From contig JAMOVV010000028.1 in assembly GCA_027067385.1 (NCBI GenBank), positions 1 through 59,099 on the forward strand: a DNA stretch of 59,099 nt, in the 5' to 3' direction. Source of the stretch: Desulfarculaceae bacterium. Its GTDB lineage: Bacteria; Desulfobacterota; Desulfarculia; Desulfarculales; Desulfarculaceae. Every line of letters begins with the position of its first letter. Positions within the stretch are counted from its first letter, which is position 1. The notes beneath the pieces are model-generated. The model worked only from the letters and a program-made list of their open reading frames with translations. It ran no database searches and had not been told where the DNA came from. Shown here piece by piece: positions 1 through 8,441 of the stretch. The translations under genes and the position numbers were made by a program.

Positions 1-142
1 AATCCATACCGCCCTTGATGAACTGGATGATCAAGACGCGCAGACCCTGGCCGGCCGCTCGCAGGGCCTGTCCCAAGGCCGCCGTGGTTTTGCCTTTGCC
101 TTTGCCGGTGTTGATCATCACCAGGCCCGTTATATCGGTCAT
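1..142 (-). CDS. cobO: Cob(I)yrinic acid a,c-diamide adenosyltransferase, N-terminal part (cut by window start)
   Basis: Only the first 47 codons are inside the window; the gene continues leftward past base 1. The translation carries the nucleotide-binding P-loop of the CobO/BtuR family ([10 protein letters not shown] at about residues 13-22), followed by the [12 protein letters not shown] segment typical of the family. These enzymes transfer the 5'-deoxyadenosyl group of ATP to the reduced cobalt of corrinoids in the cytoplasm, a step in adenosylcobalamin synthesis or salvage. The ATG at 142 is preceded by an AGGA-containing purine stretch. It is divergent from a second CobO-like gene at 323-886. 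The family call is firm; the C-terminus cannot be judged. Confidence 0.85.
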   Translation of the reverse strand, partial: MTDITGLVMINTGKGKGKTTAALGQALRAAGQGLRVLIIQFIKGGMD

Positions 143-168
143 TCCTGCTGTCCTCTCGTCTGGGTCGC

Positions 169-200
169 CCCAAAGCTTAGCACCGTCGCCGAGCTTTGGG
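169..200. other. Inverted repeat in the divergent cobO intergenic region
   Basis: A perfect 9-bp inverted repeat (CCCAAAGCT at 169-177, AGCTTTGGG at 192-200) with a 14-nt loop sits between the divergent cobO-type genes. It could be an mRNA hairpin in the leader of the leftward gene or a dyad operator. I see no cobalamin-riboswitch B12 box around it. There is no T-run, so a terminator is unlikely. Confidence 0.45.
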
Positions 201-322
201 AACCGCGCCGCGGCGTCCACCCTGCCCGGCTCCCGTCCGGCCGGCCGGCAACACTTGTCAGACGGCGGGCGCCGGTCTATAGTAGCCCAGCGTCAGGGTT
301 GACTACCGCTCGAGGTCCATAA

Positions 323-886
323 ATGAAGTCCACCTACTACACCCAAGAACGATCCGGGCACATCCGCAACGCGGGCATGGGGTTGATCCACGCCTACTTC
401 GGCCAGGGCGTGGGCAAGACCACCCGCGCGGTGGGCCTGAGCATCCGCGCCGCGGGCAGCGGCCTGCGGGTGGTCTTTGTCCAGTTCCTCAAGTCCGGCA
501 CGGCCGGCGAGGCCAACATCTTCGAACAGGTCCCCAACATCAGCTACCGCTGCCCGGGCAAGCACCCCTTCATTCTCTCGCAGGGCCCCCAATCGGTGCA
601 CTACGAACACGCCGAGACCTCCCTGTGGTATGCCAAGCGCGCCATCAAAGAAGGGACCCACCTGTTGATCTGCGACGAAATCCTCTCCACCCCCATCTTC
701 GGGGTGCTGCGCCTGGAGCAGCTCCTGGAGCTGATGGACCGTTGCCGGGGCCAGGTGGAGCTGGTGATGACCGGCATCGACGCCGACCCGGCCATCCGGG
801 CCGGGGCCGACTACGTCACCGAGTTCGTGCAGCGCAAGCATCCCTACTACAGCGGCCACATCGCCCGCAAGGGCATCGAGTACTGA
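323..886 (+). CDS. CobO-like cob(I)alamin/corrinoid adenosyltransferase paralog
   Basis: This 187-residue protein has the P-loop at residues 27-34 (GQGVGKTT), the LRVVFVQFLKSG strand, an acidic LLICDEI Walker-B-like segment and the closing RKGIEY tail of the CobO/BtuR family. Family length is usually 175-200 residues, so it is complete. The expected activity is ATP:corrinoid adenosyltransfer in the cytoplasm. The P-loop departs from the canonical GKGKGKTT (Q and V replace two lysines), and the tail and middle differ from the neighbour at 1-142, so this is a divergent paralog. The ATG at 323 has GAGG about 10 nt upstream. It converges with the acylase gene on the other strand. Confidence 0.8.
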   Translation: MKSTYYTQERSGHIRNAGMGLIHAYFGQGVGKTTRAVGLSIRAAGSGLRVVFVQFLKSGTAGEANIFEQVPNISYRCPGKHPFILSQGPQSVHYEHAETSLWYAKRAIKEGTHLLICDEILSTPIFGVLRLEQLLELMDRCRGQVELVMTGIDADPAIRAGADYVTEFVQRKHPYYSGHIARKGIEY

Positions 887-948
887 GCGCCGATAAACCC
901 CGCCGCGCAACCCACCGTCTTCCGGGACGCCGCCGGCCGGGACCCGCC

Positions 949-3348
949 TTAGCGCGGGGCCAGCACCTGGGTGTGCTTGGCGTGGGCCGCGATGGCCTGG
1001 TCGCTGAACCACCAGTAGAGCTTGGTGCCCTTCATGTAGGGCTCAACCTGGTCGGTCATGTGCGGATCGAACAACCGGCCGGTGACCCCGCCCGGTAGCA
1101 CCGCCAAGACCTTTTCCGGGTCACCCAGGTCCACCACCATGCGCAGGGCCGCGGCCACGGTTACGTCAAAGCTCCGGTTGAAATCGTACCAGGCGCGGTA
1201 CAGGGTCTCGCCCGAACCACCCATGGCGTGGGTGCCGCCGCCCAGCCAGGCCGCGCCCGGACCCTTGCGGCGCAGGGGGTGCACCAGGACCAGGCGATGC
1301 ACCCGGCCCCAGACCCAGGCGGCGGGGTCGTCGCCCAGGCGTTCGCTTAACTCGGCCAGGGCGTGTTTGCCGGCCCGCACCCACATCTCGGCCATGCCCT
1401 CGCGCCGGCCGGGGGTGGTGACGTCATCGAACCAGGACGAGTCGCCGCCCAGGATCATGTGCTCCAGCCGCTGCTGCCAGAAATACCACACCGCCAGCAT
1501 GCGCCGCGCCAGGTCATCGCCCAACTCGTCGCGGTAGACCTCCAGGGCGAAGCGCCGCATCACCGCCTGGAAGACCAGCGGGGCCGCGGTGTCGGCCGCG
1601 TCTTGGAAGTCCCAGGCGGCCAGGATACGGGCCAGCGGCTTGGTGGCCGGGTCGCCGGCCAGGGCCTTGGCCATGATGGGGACGATCTTGCGGGCCAGGG
1701 GGTTTAACCGATCGCGCTGGAACCGCCAGTGGTCGGCCGCGCTCTTGACCCCCGGCGAATCCAGGAGCTCGCGCAGGCGGCTGTAGCGATAGGTGGGGGC
1801 GAAGTAGGACGAATAGTAATAGGGGTAGTCGTGGGGCACGGTCTTGTGGTTGCAGGAGCCCACCCACCCCCGGGAGGGGTTGAAGGCCTGGGGCATCTGG
1901 TCCTGGGGTATCCACCCCTGCCAGTTGTCCTGGCCGCTGGTGACCACCAGGGGGACGGTGCCGTCGCCGGCGATGCGCCGCGGCACCCGGCCGGTGGCCA
2001 AGAAACCCACGTTGCCCTGCACGTCGGCGAACACGGCGTTAAAGGGCAGTATGGACACCAGGCGCAGGGCCGCCATCACCTCGGCCGCCGAGCGGCTGCG
2101 CATCAGCTCGATAATGCCCAGCGACGCCCCCCCGGACTCGGCCGGGGCCCAGCGCAGGGTGAGCACCTTGTCGGTCTTGAGGCCGGGCAACAGCCCACTC
2201 ACCACCGGCCCCCGGTGGGTGAGGCGTATCTTCACCTGCTCGGTGCGGTAGCCGCCGGCGGCGTCGCGGTCCTTGATCTTCATGGTCTCGGTGATGATCT
2301 CAAAGGGCACCGAGCGCCCACCCTCCAGGTAGTGGGTGGGGTCCTGGGGATCGATGGTCTCCACGTAGAGGTCCTGCACGTCGCAGTAGGAATTGGTGAC
2401 ACCCAGGGCAATGTACTGGTTGCGACCCGATACCAACCCGGGCAGGCCGGCCACGGTAATGCCCACGCCGCGCGTCTGCTTGGTGATGATGGCGCAGGGA
2501 TAGAGCATGCCCGGCAGGATGCGCGGGTCCAGGTGGGGATCGTTGGCCACGATGGGCTTGCCGCTGGCCGAGGCGGCCATGGCCCAGGCGTTGGAGCCCC
2601 AGCGCGGGCCCAGGTCCCGGGTCCAGGCGGTGATGAGCCGGTCCCGGCTCAGCCCCAGGCGGGCGGCGCCGGCCGGGGCCGGGGGGGCCGCACCATGATC
2701 GGCCGGGTCGTCGGGGTTAAGGTTGAGCGGGAAAATCTCGGCGGCCTTTTGCGGCCCCAGCTTCTCCACCAGCATCTGGGCCAGGACCTCGGTCTTGAGG
2801 TTGGCCGAAAAGGCCCAGCTCAAATAATAATAGATGGCCAGGGAGTCCAGCTTGGTCCAGGGCTCGGGCTTGATGCCGGCCAGGGTGAAGGACAGGGGCA
2901 GCTCATCGCCCCGGGTGCGCAGGTAGGCGTTGACCCCGTCGGCATAGGCCTGCAGAAAATCCTGGTTGGCCCGGTTGAGCCGGGGCAGGTGCCGCCGGGC
3001 GATACGGTAGAGCCCTATGGCCCGCCGGCGCAGGTCCAGGCCGCGGGCCTTCTCACCCACCAGTTCGCTGAGGCGGCCGGCGGCGGCCATGCGGGCCAGT
3101 TGCATCTGGAACAGCCGGTCCTGGGCGGTGACAAAGCCCTGGGCCATGATGGCGTCGTGCTGGTCCTCGGCGTAGATGTAGGCCATGGCCTTGGCGTCGC
3201 GCAACACCTTCACCGGGTGGTGCAGGCCGGCCAACACCAGCCGCCCGTCCTTGTCATAGGTGTTCCACTTTGGCAGCAGCAGCACCGCGGCCACCACCAG
3301 CACCACCACCAACAACAACACTCCCAATAATACCTTGACCAGTCTCAC
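949..3348 (-). CDS. Penicillin acylase family protein (Ntn hydrolase)
   Basis: The 799-residue protein has the plan of penicillin G acylase/acyl-homoserine-lactone acylase precursors. A single hydrophobic segment at residues 4-27 (export signal or anchor) is followed by an alpha-subunit region and a spacer. The GSNAWAM motif then supplies the serine (residue 252) expected to become the N-terminal nucleophile of the beta subunit after self-cleavage. The downstream NDPHL motif is also characteristic. Family members hydrolyse amides, including beta-lactam side chains, N-acyl amino acids and acyl-homoserine lactones, usually in the periplasm. The substrate cannot be told from sequence. Translation begins at GTG (3348) behind GGGGAG. 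The isochorismatase-fold gene lies just upstream on the same strand, 49 bp away. Confidence 0.88.
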   Translation of the reverse strand: MRLVKVLLGVLLLVVVLVVAAVLLLPKWNTYDKDGRLVLAGLHHPVKVLRDAKAMAYIYAEDQHDAIMAQGFVTAQDRLFQMQLARMAAAGRLSELVGEKARGLDLRRRAIGLYRIARRHLPRLNRANQDFLQAYADGVNAYLRTRGDELPLSFTLAGIKPEPWTKLDSLAIYYYLSWAFSANLKTEVLAQMLVEKLGPQKAAEIFPLNLNPDDPADHGAAPPAPAGAARLGLSRDRLITAWTRDLGPRWGSNAWAMAASASGKPIVANDPHLDPRILPGMLYPCAIITKQTRGVGITVAGLPGLVSGRNQYIALGVTNSYCDVQDLYVETIDPQDPTHYLEGGRSVPFEIITETMKIKDRDAAGGYRTEQVKIRLTHRGPVVSGLLPGLKTDKVLTLRWAPAESGGASLGIIELMRSRSAAEVMAALRLVSILPFNAVFADVQGNVGFLATGRVPRRIAGDGTVPLVVTSGQDNWQGWIPQDQMPQAFNPSRGWVGSCNHKTVPHDYPYYYSSYFAPTYRYSRLRELLDSPGVKSAADHWRFQRDRLNPLARKIVPIMAKALAGDPATKPLARILAAWDFQDAADTAAPLVFQAVMRRFALEVYRDELGDDLARRMLAVWYFWQQRLEHMILGGDSSWFDDVTTPGRREGMAEMWVRAGKHALAELSERLGDDPAAWVWGRVHRLVLVHPLRRKGPGAAWLGGGTHAMGGSGETLYRAWYDFNRSFDVTVAAALRMVVDLGDPEKVLAVLPGGVTGRLFDPHMTDQVEPYMKGTKLYWWFSDQAIAAHAKHTQVLAPR

Positions 3349-3397
3349 GTTTGACTCCCCGGCTTGAGGCTAAAACAGCTCGCCCGGCCACCGCGGG

Positions 3398-3946
3398 CTA
3401 TTTCACCAGCGGCAAGGTGGCCCGGAACTCGTCGGTGCCGGCCCGGCCGAGCAGCTCGTAGATGAGCATCTCGGTGCTGGTGATGATGACCCCGGCCTGT
3501 TGCAGACGGGCAAGGGCGGTGCGCCAGTTGTGCTCGGTGCGCGAGCTCATGGCGTCGCTCACCGCGTGCACCCGGTACTGGGCCAATGCGCTCAGGGCGC
3601 TCTGGGCCACGCAGATATGGGCCTCCACCCCGCAGAGCAAAAGCGTCCGGCGCCCCAGCTCGGCCAGGCGCTGGACAAAGGGCGGACAGCCAAAGCAGTC
3701 AAAGGTGATCTTGCTTATGGCTCGTAGGCCCTCGACGCCCTCGGCCACCTCGGCCACCGTGGGCCCCAGCTTCTCCTGCTCGGTCACCACCACCGGCAGC
3801 CCGATGATGGCGGCGAACTTCACCAGGCGGGCGGTATTGTCCACCACCCGCTGGTTCTCCCAGATCACCGGCAGCAGCTTTTGCTGGGCGTCGATCACCA
3901 CCAGCACGCAGTCTTCCCGTTTAAGCAGCCTATCTTCCTGCGCCAT
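3398..3946 (-). CDS. Isochorismatase-family cysteine hydrolase
   Basis: The protein of about 182 residues matches the YcaC/isochorismatase fold. It has the three positions of the catalytic triad: Asp in VVIDAQQKL near the N-terminus, Lys in AISKITFDC, and Cys in CGVEAHICV followed by the conserved ALSAL segment. Family members act on amides, N-carbamoyl compounds or isochorismate; this small type often has no known substrate. A start 10 codons upstream (3976) is possible, but the ATG at 3946 is preceded by GGGAGGG at good spacing, so I prefer it. It probably forms a two-gene unit with the acylase downstream. Confidence 0.85.
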   Translation of the reverse strand: MAQEDRLLKREDCVLVVIDAQQKLLPVIWENQRVVDNTARLVKFAAIIGLPVVVTEQEKLGPTVAEVAEGVEGLRAISKITFDCFGCPPFVQRLAELGRRTLLLCGVEAHICVAQSALSALAQYRVHAVSDAMSSRTEHNWRTALARLQQAGVIITSTEMLIYELLGRAGTDEFRATLPLVK

Positions 3947-4052
3947 CGCACACCCTCCCAGTCTCGTCTTCGCCATCCGGGGTCCAACCCCGGCGGCGCT
4001 TACAACCAGTATCCATTGTATATCATCCAGCCGAAGGCATGAGGCAACCCCA

Positions 4053-4080
4053 ATAAAAAAGCGGCCCCCGCAGGAGCCGC
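4053..4080 (-). terminator. Rho-independent terminator after the first lipoprotein gene
   Basis: On the minus strand an 8-bp GC-rich stem with one G-T pair (GCGGCTCC with GGGGCCGC) is followed by TTTTTTATT. It lies 24 bp beyond the stop of the gene at 4104-4595. An almost identical copy follows the paralogous gene at 4785-5294. Confidence 0.8.
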
Positions 4081-4103
4081 CCGGTGAAACGAGAATCGTG
4101 GAG

Positions 4104-4595
4104 TTACTTTTTGGTCATCCAGTACTTGTAGCCCACGGTTTCATTGCGGGTGACTACTCCTCCCGTGGTTTCGATCACGTGTGTAACCCGCCTGCCGCTT
4201 ATGGTCCCATCCGCATTGAATCGCAACCTATAAATCGATTTAGAAGAATGAATTAGTAGGCCGAAGGACTCTACGTCAACAATCGTACCCTCCACCCGGC
4301 CGTCGGGGTAGACATGTAAAGACCCTTGGTAGTTTTTGACGTTAGCGACAACTATAATCGGTGAAGTGACGATCAGTTTATTGAAATGGCCTTCGGAATC
4401 AAAGCCCATCTCGCCGCGGCTTATTGCGCCGGGCACCCCCTGCTGTTCACGCTTATAAAACCACGTGCCGGTAAGCATTGACTGGGTGTATCCTTGGCCG
4501 GTCCCTCCGCCTCCCCCGCCGGAATCGCACGCCGGTGTCCAGGCAAGCATTAAAACCAAAACTACTACTAACACCGGCAGGTAACATCTCTTCAT
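4104..4595 (-). CDS. Putative lipoprotein, first of a tandem duplicate pair
   Basis: This 163-residue protein begins with MKR and a hydrophobic stretch ending in a cysteine (WTPAC, around residue 23), then a Gly-rich linker, as in an exported lipoprotein. The lipobox is weaker than in its neighbour because Thr replaces Leu at position -3. The mature part shares MLTGTW, FDSEGH, GSLHVYPDGRVEG, LRFNADGTISGRR and a KYW-TK tail with the 4785-5294 product. The repeated 'tightening turn' pattern (GTW, FDxxG, NADGT) suggests a small beta-barrel like those of lipocalin-like lipoproteins; this is inference. The start ATG has AAGGGGGA upstream. No function is recognised. Confidence 0.7.
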   Translation of the reverse strand: MKRCYLPVLVVVLVLMLAWTPACDSGGGGGGTGQGYTQSMLTGTWFYKREQQGVPGAISRGEMGFDSEGHFNKLIVTSPIIVVANVKNYQGSLHVYPDGRVEGTIVDVESFGLLIHSSKSIYRLRFNADGTISGRRVTHVIETTGGVVTRNETVGYKYWMTKK

Positions 4596-4733
4596 TAATC
4601 CCCCTTTGAAAATGGCTATGAGAGCCGCAGGCGGCAGCTCGTTTTCTCCTTCCTAGCATTATCATGCTTTTGCGGCAATGAAAAACTGTTGCCGCGCGCA
4701 TAATAATTTAGAGCCACCCCTGCTGGCCTAACG

Positions 4734-4762
4734 CAAAAAAAGGCGGCCCCCGCAGGAGCCGC
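4734..4762 (-). terminator. Rho-independent terminator after the second lipoprotein gene
   Basis: The minus strand carries the same GCGGCTCC...GGGGCCGC stem as the copy at 4053-4080, followed by a T7 tract. It lies 23 bp beyond the stop codon of the gene at 4785-5294. Its near identity and matching spacing show that it was duplicated together with the gene. Confidence 0.8.
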
Positions 4763-4784
4763 TCTACGAACTAATAACAATCGC

Positions 4785-5294
4785 CTATCTCTTAGTCAGC
4801 CAATACTTGTGCCTATGGGTTTCTCTGCCTATGACCGACATCCACGGAGAATCCCATGCGCCGATGGTTATTACCAAGTATGTAATCCGACGGCCACTGA
4901 TGGTGCCGTCCGCATTGAATCGTAATTTATAATCATATTTTGAATAGAAAACAAATAAAAATACGACTTCTTCGTAAGTAATTCTACCCTCCACCCGGCC
5001 GTCGGGATATACATGCAAAGACCCACCTATTTTCTCTGGTTTTGCCGCGCTAATTGTCGGTGACGTCTGGACATACTTGATAATATGGCCTTCGGAATCA
5101 AACACAATCTCCCCGCGCTCTACTCCGGGCGCCCCCTTCATAGTTCTTTTAAAAGCCCAGGTGCCGGTGAGCATAGCCTGGGTATATCCCTGGATGGTCC
5201 CTCCCCCACTCCCATCACTAGAGCCGCAGGCCGGCAGCCAAGCCAATAGCAAAACCATGGCAAAAAAGACCATGGCCCAACTTATTCTTCTCAT
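4785..5294 (-). CDS. Putative lipoprotein, second of a tandem duplicate pair
   Basis: The 169-residue product has a signal peptide ending in a good lipobox (LPAC, Cys near residue 23) and a Ser/Gly-rich linker, so it is expected to be lipid-anchored in the envelope. Its C-terminal half keeps the blocks shared with the 4104-4595 product (MLTGTW, FDSEGH, HVYPDGRVEG, LRFNADGTISGRR, KYWLTKR), while the segments between them differ strongly. The ATG at 5294 lies behind AAGGGGGG. Base composition is visibly more AT-rich than the neighbours. That fits either horizontal origin or relaxed constraint. I do not recognise a named family. Confidence 0.7.
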   Translation of the reverse strand: MRRISWAMVFFAMVLLLAWLPACGSSDGSGGGTIQGYTQAMLTGTWAFKRTMKGAPGVERGEIVFDSEGHIIKYVQTSPTISAAKPEKIGGSLHVYPDGRVEGRITYEEVVFLFVFYSKYDYKLRFNADGTISGRRITYLVITIGAWDSPWMSVIGRETHRHKYWLTKR

Positions 5295-5411
5295 CAGCGC
5301 CCCCCTTTAATTAGCTTGCCTTCTACCGGCAGGCTCCAGCAGTACGAATATACGGCCAAAGAGATGATACCATTACCGTAAAATCATCATCAAGCGTAAG
5401 CTTGCAGTAGG

Positions 5412-6617
5412 TCAGCCCAGGCGTGGGCGGGTGAACCCGGTGGTCCAGGTCCAGTCGGGGTGGCGCGCGGCGGCCTCGGCGGCCAGGCGGGAGGCCAGCT
5501 TTCCCAGGCCCCGCTGCCGCAAGGTTTCCAGCAGGACGCGGGCGCGGGACTCGACCCCCGGCCGGCCCAGGAGATGGGCGAACGCCTCGGCGGCCTCGTC
5601 GTCGCGCGCAAGGTGGGCCAGGGCCAAGACGCGGCTGTGCAGGGCCAGGGGCGCCTGCTGCTGGGAGATCACTTCCTGGTAGGGGCAGCGCCCCGGCCGC
5701 GCCTCCCAGTGGGCCAGCCACTTGAGCAGTCGGCCCGAGACCTCCACGATCCGGGGCCACTGGTTTTGCTCCACCTGGGCGCCGAGCTCCAGGAAGTAGC
5801 CGTCGGGATGGTCCGGCAGGGCGGCTTGCAGGCGGCGGGCGTAGCGGATCACCTGGTCAAAGCGGCGCTGGGCGGCCAGGGAAAAACACACCGCCCGCAA
5901 GATACGGTCCATCTCGTGCCGGCCAGGACCCTGCTCCTGGGCCAGGCGCAGGGCCTCCAGGCCGTGGCGCAGGGCTTTTTCGGAGCTGCCGCCGTGGGCG
6001 TTGAGGCGCTGGGCTAGGTAGGTGTGGGCGGCCACGCTGTCCGGCTCCCGGACCACCCATCGTTGCAGCAGCTCCAGCCGCTGGGCGTGTTTGCGCGCCT
6101 TTTGCCCGGGGGCCAGGTTGTAGCCGTGGTGCAGCACACGCACCCCGGCCACCCCCACCGGCTCCAGGCCCCGGGGCACCTCGTGGATGGCCCCGTGGTA
6201 GCGCACCCCGCGGTGGTTGCGAAACAGCCGCGGGGCCTGCAACATCCCTTGAGTGCCGTCGGGCATGAGGTTGAGTAGCTGTAGGACAAAGCCGTTGTGC
6301 ACGGGGTCGTCCACCAGGCGGCGCAGATGGGGGGCGCTGTCCTGGTCCAGTTCCTCGTCGGCGTCCAGCACCAGGATCCAGTCGCCGCCGGCCCGCTCCA
6401 GGGAGAAGTTGCGGGCCGCGGCAAAGTCGTCGGTCCAGGCGTGCCGACTCACCCGGGCGCCGAAGCTCCGGGCGATCTGGACCGTACGGTCGCGCGAGCC
6501 GGTGTCCACCACCACCATCTCGTCCACCCACGGCCGGGCGCTGCCCAGGCAGCGGGCCAGGTGGTCCTGCTCGTCGCGCACGATCATGCACAGGCTGATG
6601 GTCTGACGATCCGGCAT
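5412..6617 (-). CDS. Family 2 glycosyltransferase with C-terminal helical repeats
   Basis: Residues 1-200 form a GT-A domain: an ISLCMIVRDEQDHL start, VVVDTGSRDRT for the nucleotide-sugar site, and the metal-binding DxD in LVLDADEE (residues 85-87). This resembles the SunS/TPR-associated GT2 group (COG0463/COG0457). The second half, to residue 401, is Ala/Leu-rich helical sequence with TPR-like spacing. It would transfer a sugar from a nucleotide donor; the acceptor is unknown. It stands alone, 69 bp beyond the CoA ligase stop, on the same strand. Confidence 0.85.
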   Translation of the reverse strand: MPDRQTISLCMIVRDEQDHLARCLGSARPWVDEMVVVDTGSRDRTVQIARSFGARVSRHAWTDDFAAARNFSLERAGGDWILVLDADEELDQDSAPHLRRLVDDPVHNGFVLQLLNLMPDGTQGMLQAPRLFRNHRGVRYHGAIHEVPRGLEPVGVAGVRVLHHGYNLAPGQKARKHAQRLELLQRWVVREPDSVAAHTYLAQRLNAHGGSSEKALRHGLEALRLAQEQGPGRHEMDRILRAVCFSLAAQRRFDQVIRYARRLQAALPDHPDGYFLELGAQVEQNQWPRIVEVSGRLLKWLAHWEARPGRCPYQEVISQQQAPLALHSRVLALAHLARDDEAAEAFAHLLGRPGVESRARVLLETLRQRGLGKLASRLAAEAAARHPDWTWTTGFTRPRLG

Positions 6618-6686
6618 AGGCGCTATGGCCCTCCCCGCTGCACCAGGTTAGCCAGGCGCCCCGGGCGGTGTCAATGGCCGGCCGGC

Positions 6687-8324
6687 TCACTCCAGGCGGG
6701 AGGCCTCCTCGCTGCGTATCTCGCGCCGCAGCAGCTTGCCCACCTTGGACTTGGGCAGCATGTCGCGGAACTCGATGTACTGGGGCACCTTGTAGGAAGC
6801 CAGGTGCTGGCGGCAGAAGGCGATGAGGTCGTAGCCGGTGATGCCCTTGACGTCCTTTTTCAAGATGACGTAGGCCTTGACCCGGTCGCCCACCTTCTCG
6901 TCCGGCACCCCCACCACGCAGGAGCTGATCACCGCCGGGTGGTCTTGCAACACGCACTCCACCTCCGAGGCCGAGACCCGGTAGCCCTTGTGCTTGATGG
7001 TATCGGCGGTGCGGTCCACGAAGTAGAGGTATTGCTCCTGGTCCATGGTCACGATGTCGCCGGTGCGGTAGAAGAGCAGCCCGTCGATCTCGACAAAGGA
7101 CTCGGCGGTTTCCTCGGGCTTGTTGTGGTAGGCGCTCACCATGGGGTCGGAGTGCACCAGCAGCTCGCCGGCCTCGCCCAAGGGCACCTCGGCGATGCCA
7201 TCGGGCTCCACCACCTTCACCTGTTTGCTGGCCACCACCCGGCCCATGGTGCCCTCGGGAAAGTCGCGGTCGGTGGGGCACATGGCCACCCCGCCGATGG
7301 TCTCTGTGGCGCCGTAGCCGATGTACACCGGGTGTCCGAAACGCTCCTGCCAGCGCAGTCCCAACTCCCGGGGCAGCACGTCGCCGCCGCTGAAGGTGTA
7401 GCGCACCGAGCTGAGGTCATACTGGTCCAGCCGGTCGTGCTCCAGGATCATGCGCAGCAGGGTGGGCACCCCGATGAGGGTAGTCACCCCTTCGCGCCCG
7501 GCCGCGTCGAGCATGGCGTCGAGGTTCACCCGCGGCTGGGTGATGATGGTGCCGCCATAGGTGAACAGGGTGCCCAGGCCGCAGGTCTGGCCCAGGATGT
7601 GGAACATGGGGGCCGAGCCCATGAGCACGTTGTCGGCCGGGTTAAACAGGGGCGCCGGCACGGCAAGTTGTTCGCGGGCGCCCTTGATCAGCAGATGATG
7701 GGTTATGGGCACGCCCTTGGGGTGCTTGGTGGTGCCGCCGGTGTAGAGAATCTCGGCCAGGTCGTCGGGGTCGGCCTCCAGCCGGGGCCGGTCCCCGGGC
7801 GAGGCCTTTAGCAACTGGGGCAGGCCCACCGTGTGGGTTTCCTTGCCCACCCGGCCGGTGGGCACCACGTCGGCCAAAAACCCGAAGGCCCGCTTGTACC
7901 AGGGCAAGAGGTCCACCAGGCCGCAGACCACCACCCGCTCCACCGGCGAATTATCCATGGCCCGCATCACGTGGCCGTAGTTGCGGTCGGCGCAGACCAC
8001 GGTGGTGCACCCGGTGTCGCCGGTGATGTACTCCACGTCGCGCGAGGTATAGATGGGGGTGATGGGCACGGCCACCGCCCCGGCCTTGAGGATGCCCAGC
8101 CAGGACACGATCCACTGCACCGAGTTGGGCAGGTAGACCATCACCCGGTCGCCGGGCTTGATCCCCAGGCCGACCAGGCCGGCGGCGAAACGATCGCTCA
8201 GCTCGGCCACTCGGCGATAGCTGTACCGGCTGCCCAGGTAGACCACCGCGGTCTTGTCGGGATGCTCGGCCGCCAGGCGGTCAAAGGCCTGGGGTATGGT
8301 GGTGATCTCGCTCTGCCCTGTCAT
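6687..8324 (-). CDS. AMP-dependent acyl-CoA synthetase (acid:CoA ligase)
   Basis: The 545-residue protein is an ANL-superfamily adenylating enzyme of normal length. It has the P-loop-like YTGGTTKHPKGV motif, the YGATET adenine motif, YRTGD, and the C-terminal lysine region (LPKSKVGKLLRREIR). It activates a carboxylic acid to its CoA thioester through an acyl-AMP. Its position downstream of a Liv-type ABC transporter and across from ETF and acyl-CoA dehydrogenase genes suggests that the imported substrate is a fatty, branched or aromatic acid. The first motif has Gly where many relatives have Ser. The ATG at 8324 is in good context. The exact substrate cannot be assigned. Confidence 0.88.
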   Translation of the reverse strand: MTGQSEITTIPQAFDRLAAEHPDKTAVVYLGSRYSYRRVAELSDRFAAGLVGLGIKPGDRVMVYLPNSVQWIVSWLGILKAGAVAVPITPIYTSRDVEYITGDTGCTTVVCADRNYGHVMRAMDNSPVERVVVCGLVDLLPWYKRAFGFLADVVPTGRVGKETHTVGLPQLLKASPGDRPRLEADPDDLAEILYTGGTTKHPKGVPITHHLLIKGAREQLAVPAPLFNPADNVLMGSAPMFHILGQTCGLGTLFTYGGTIITQPRVNLDAMLDAAGREGVTTLIGVPTLLRMILEHDRLDQYDLSSVRYTFSGGDVLPRELGLRWQERFGHPVYIGYGATETIGGVAMCPTDRDFPEGTMGRVVASKQVKVVEPDGIAEVPLGEAGELLVHSDPMVSAYHNKPEETAESFVEIDGLLFYRTGDIVTMDQEQYLYFVDRTADTIKHKGYRVSASEVECVLQDHPAVISSCVVGVPDEKVGDRVKAYVILKKDVKGITGYDLIAFCRQHLASYKVPQYIEFRDMLPKSKVGKLLRREIRSEEASRLE

Positions 8325-8441
8325 CTGCCTAACCCTACTCTTGATCGTTTACCAAATAGTCGCCCGGCCCTCTCGCCGCCCGGCAACACCCGGCCTTGCG
8401 AGCTCTCCCCGCGGCCAGGCACGGCTTTACCCGACATTGTA

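Noticed and set aside
143-322. Possible cobalamin riboswitch between the two cobO-type genes
   Set aside because: No B12-box sequence or the expected multi-stem layout; the region is only 180 bp and shows just one simple inverted repeat.
1729-3330. A 533-residue open frame on the plus strand opposite the penicillin acylase
   Set aside because: It is an antisense shadow: no ribosome-binding site, His/Gly/Gln-rich composition from reversed GC-rich codons, and it overlaps a well-supported gene.
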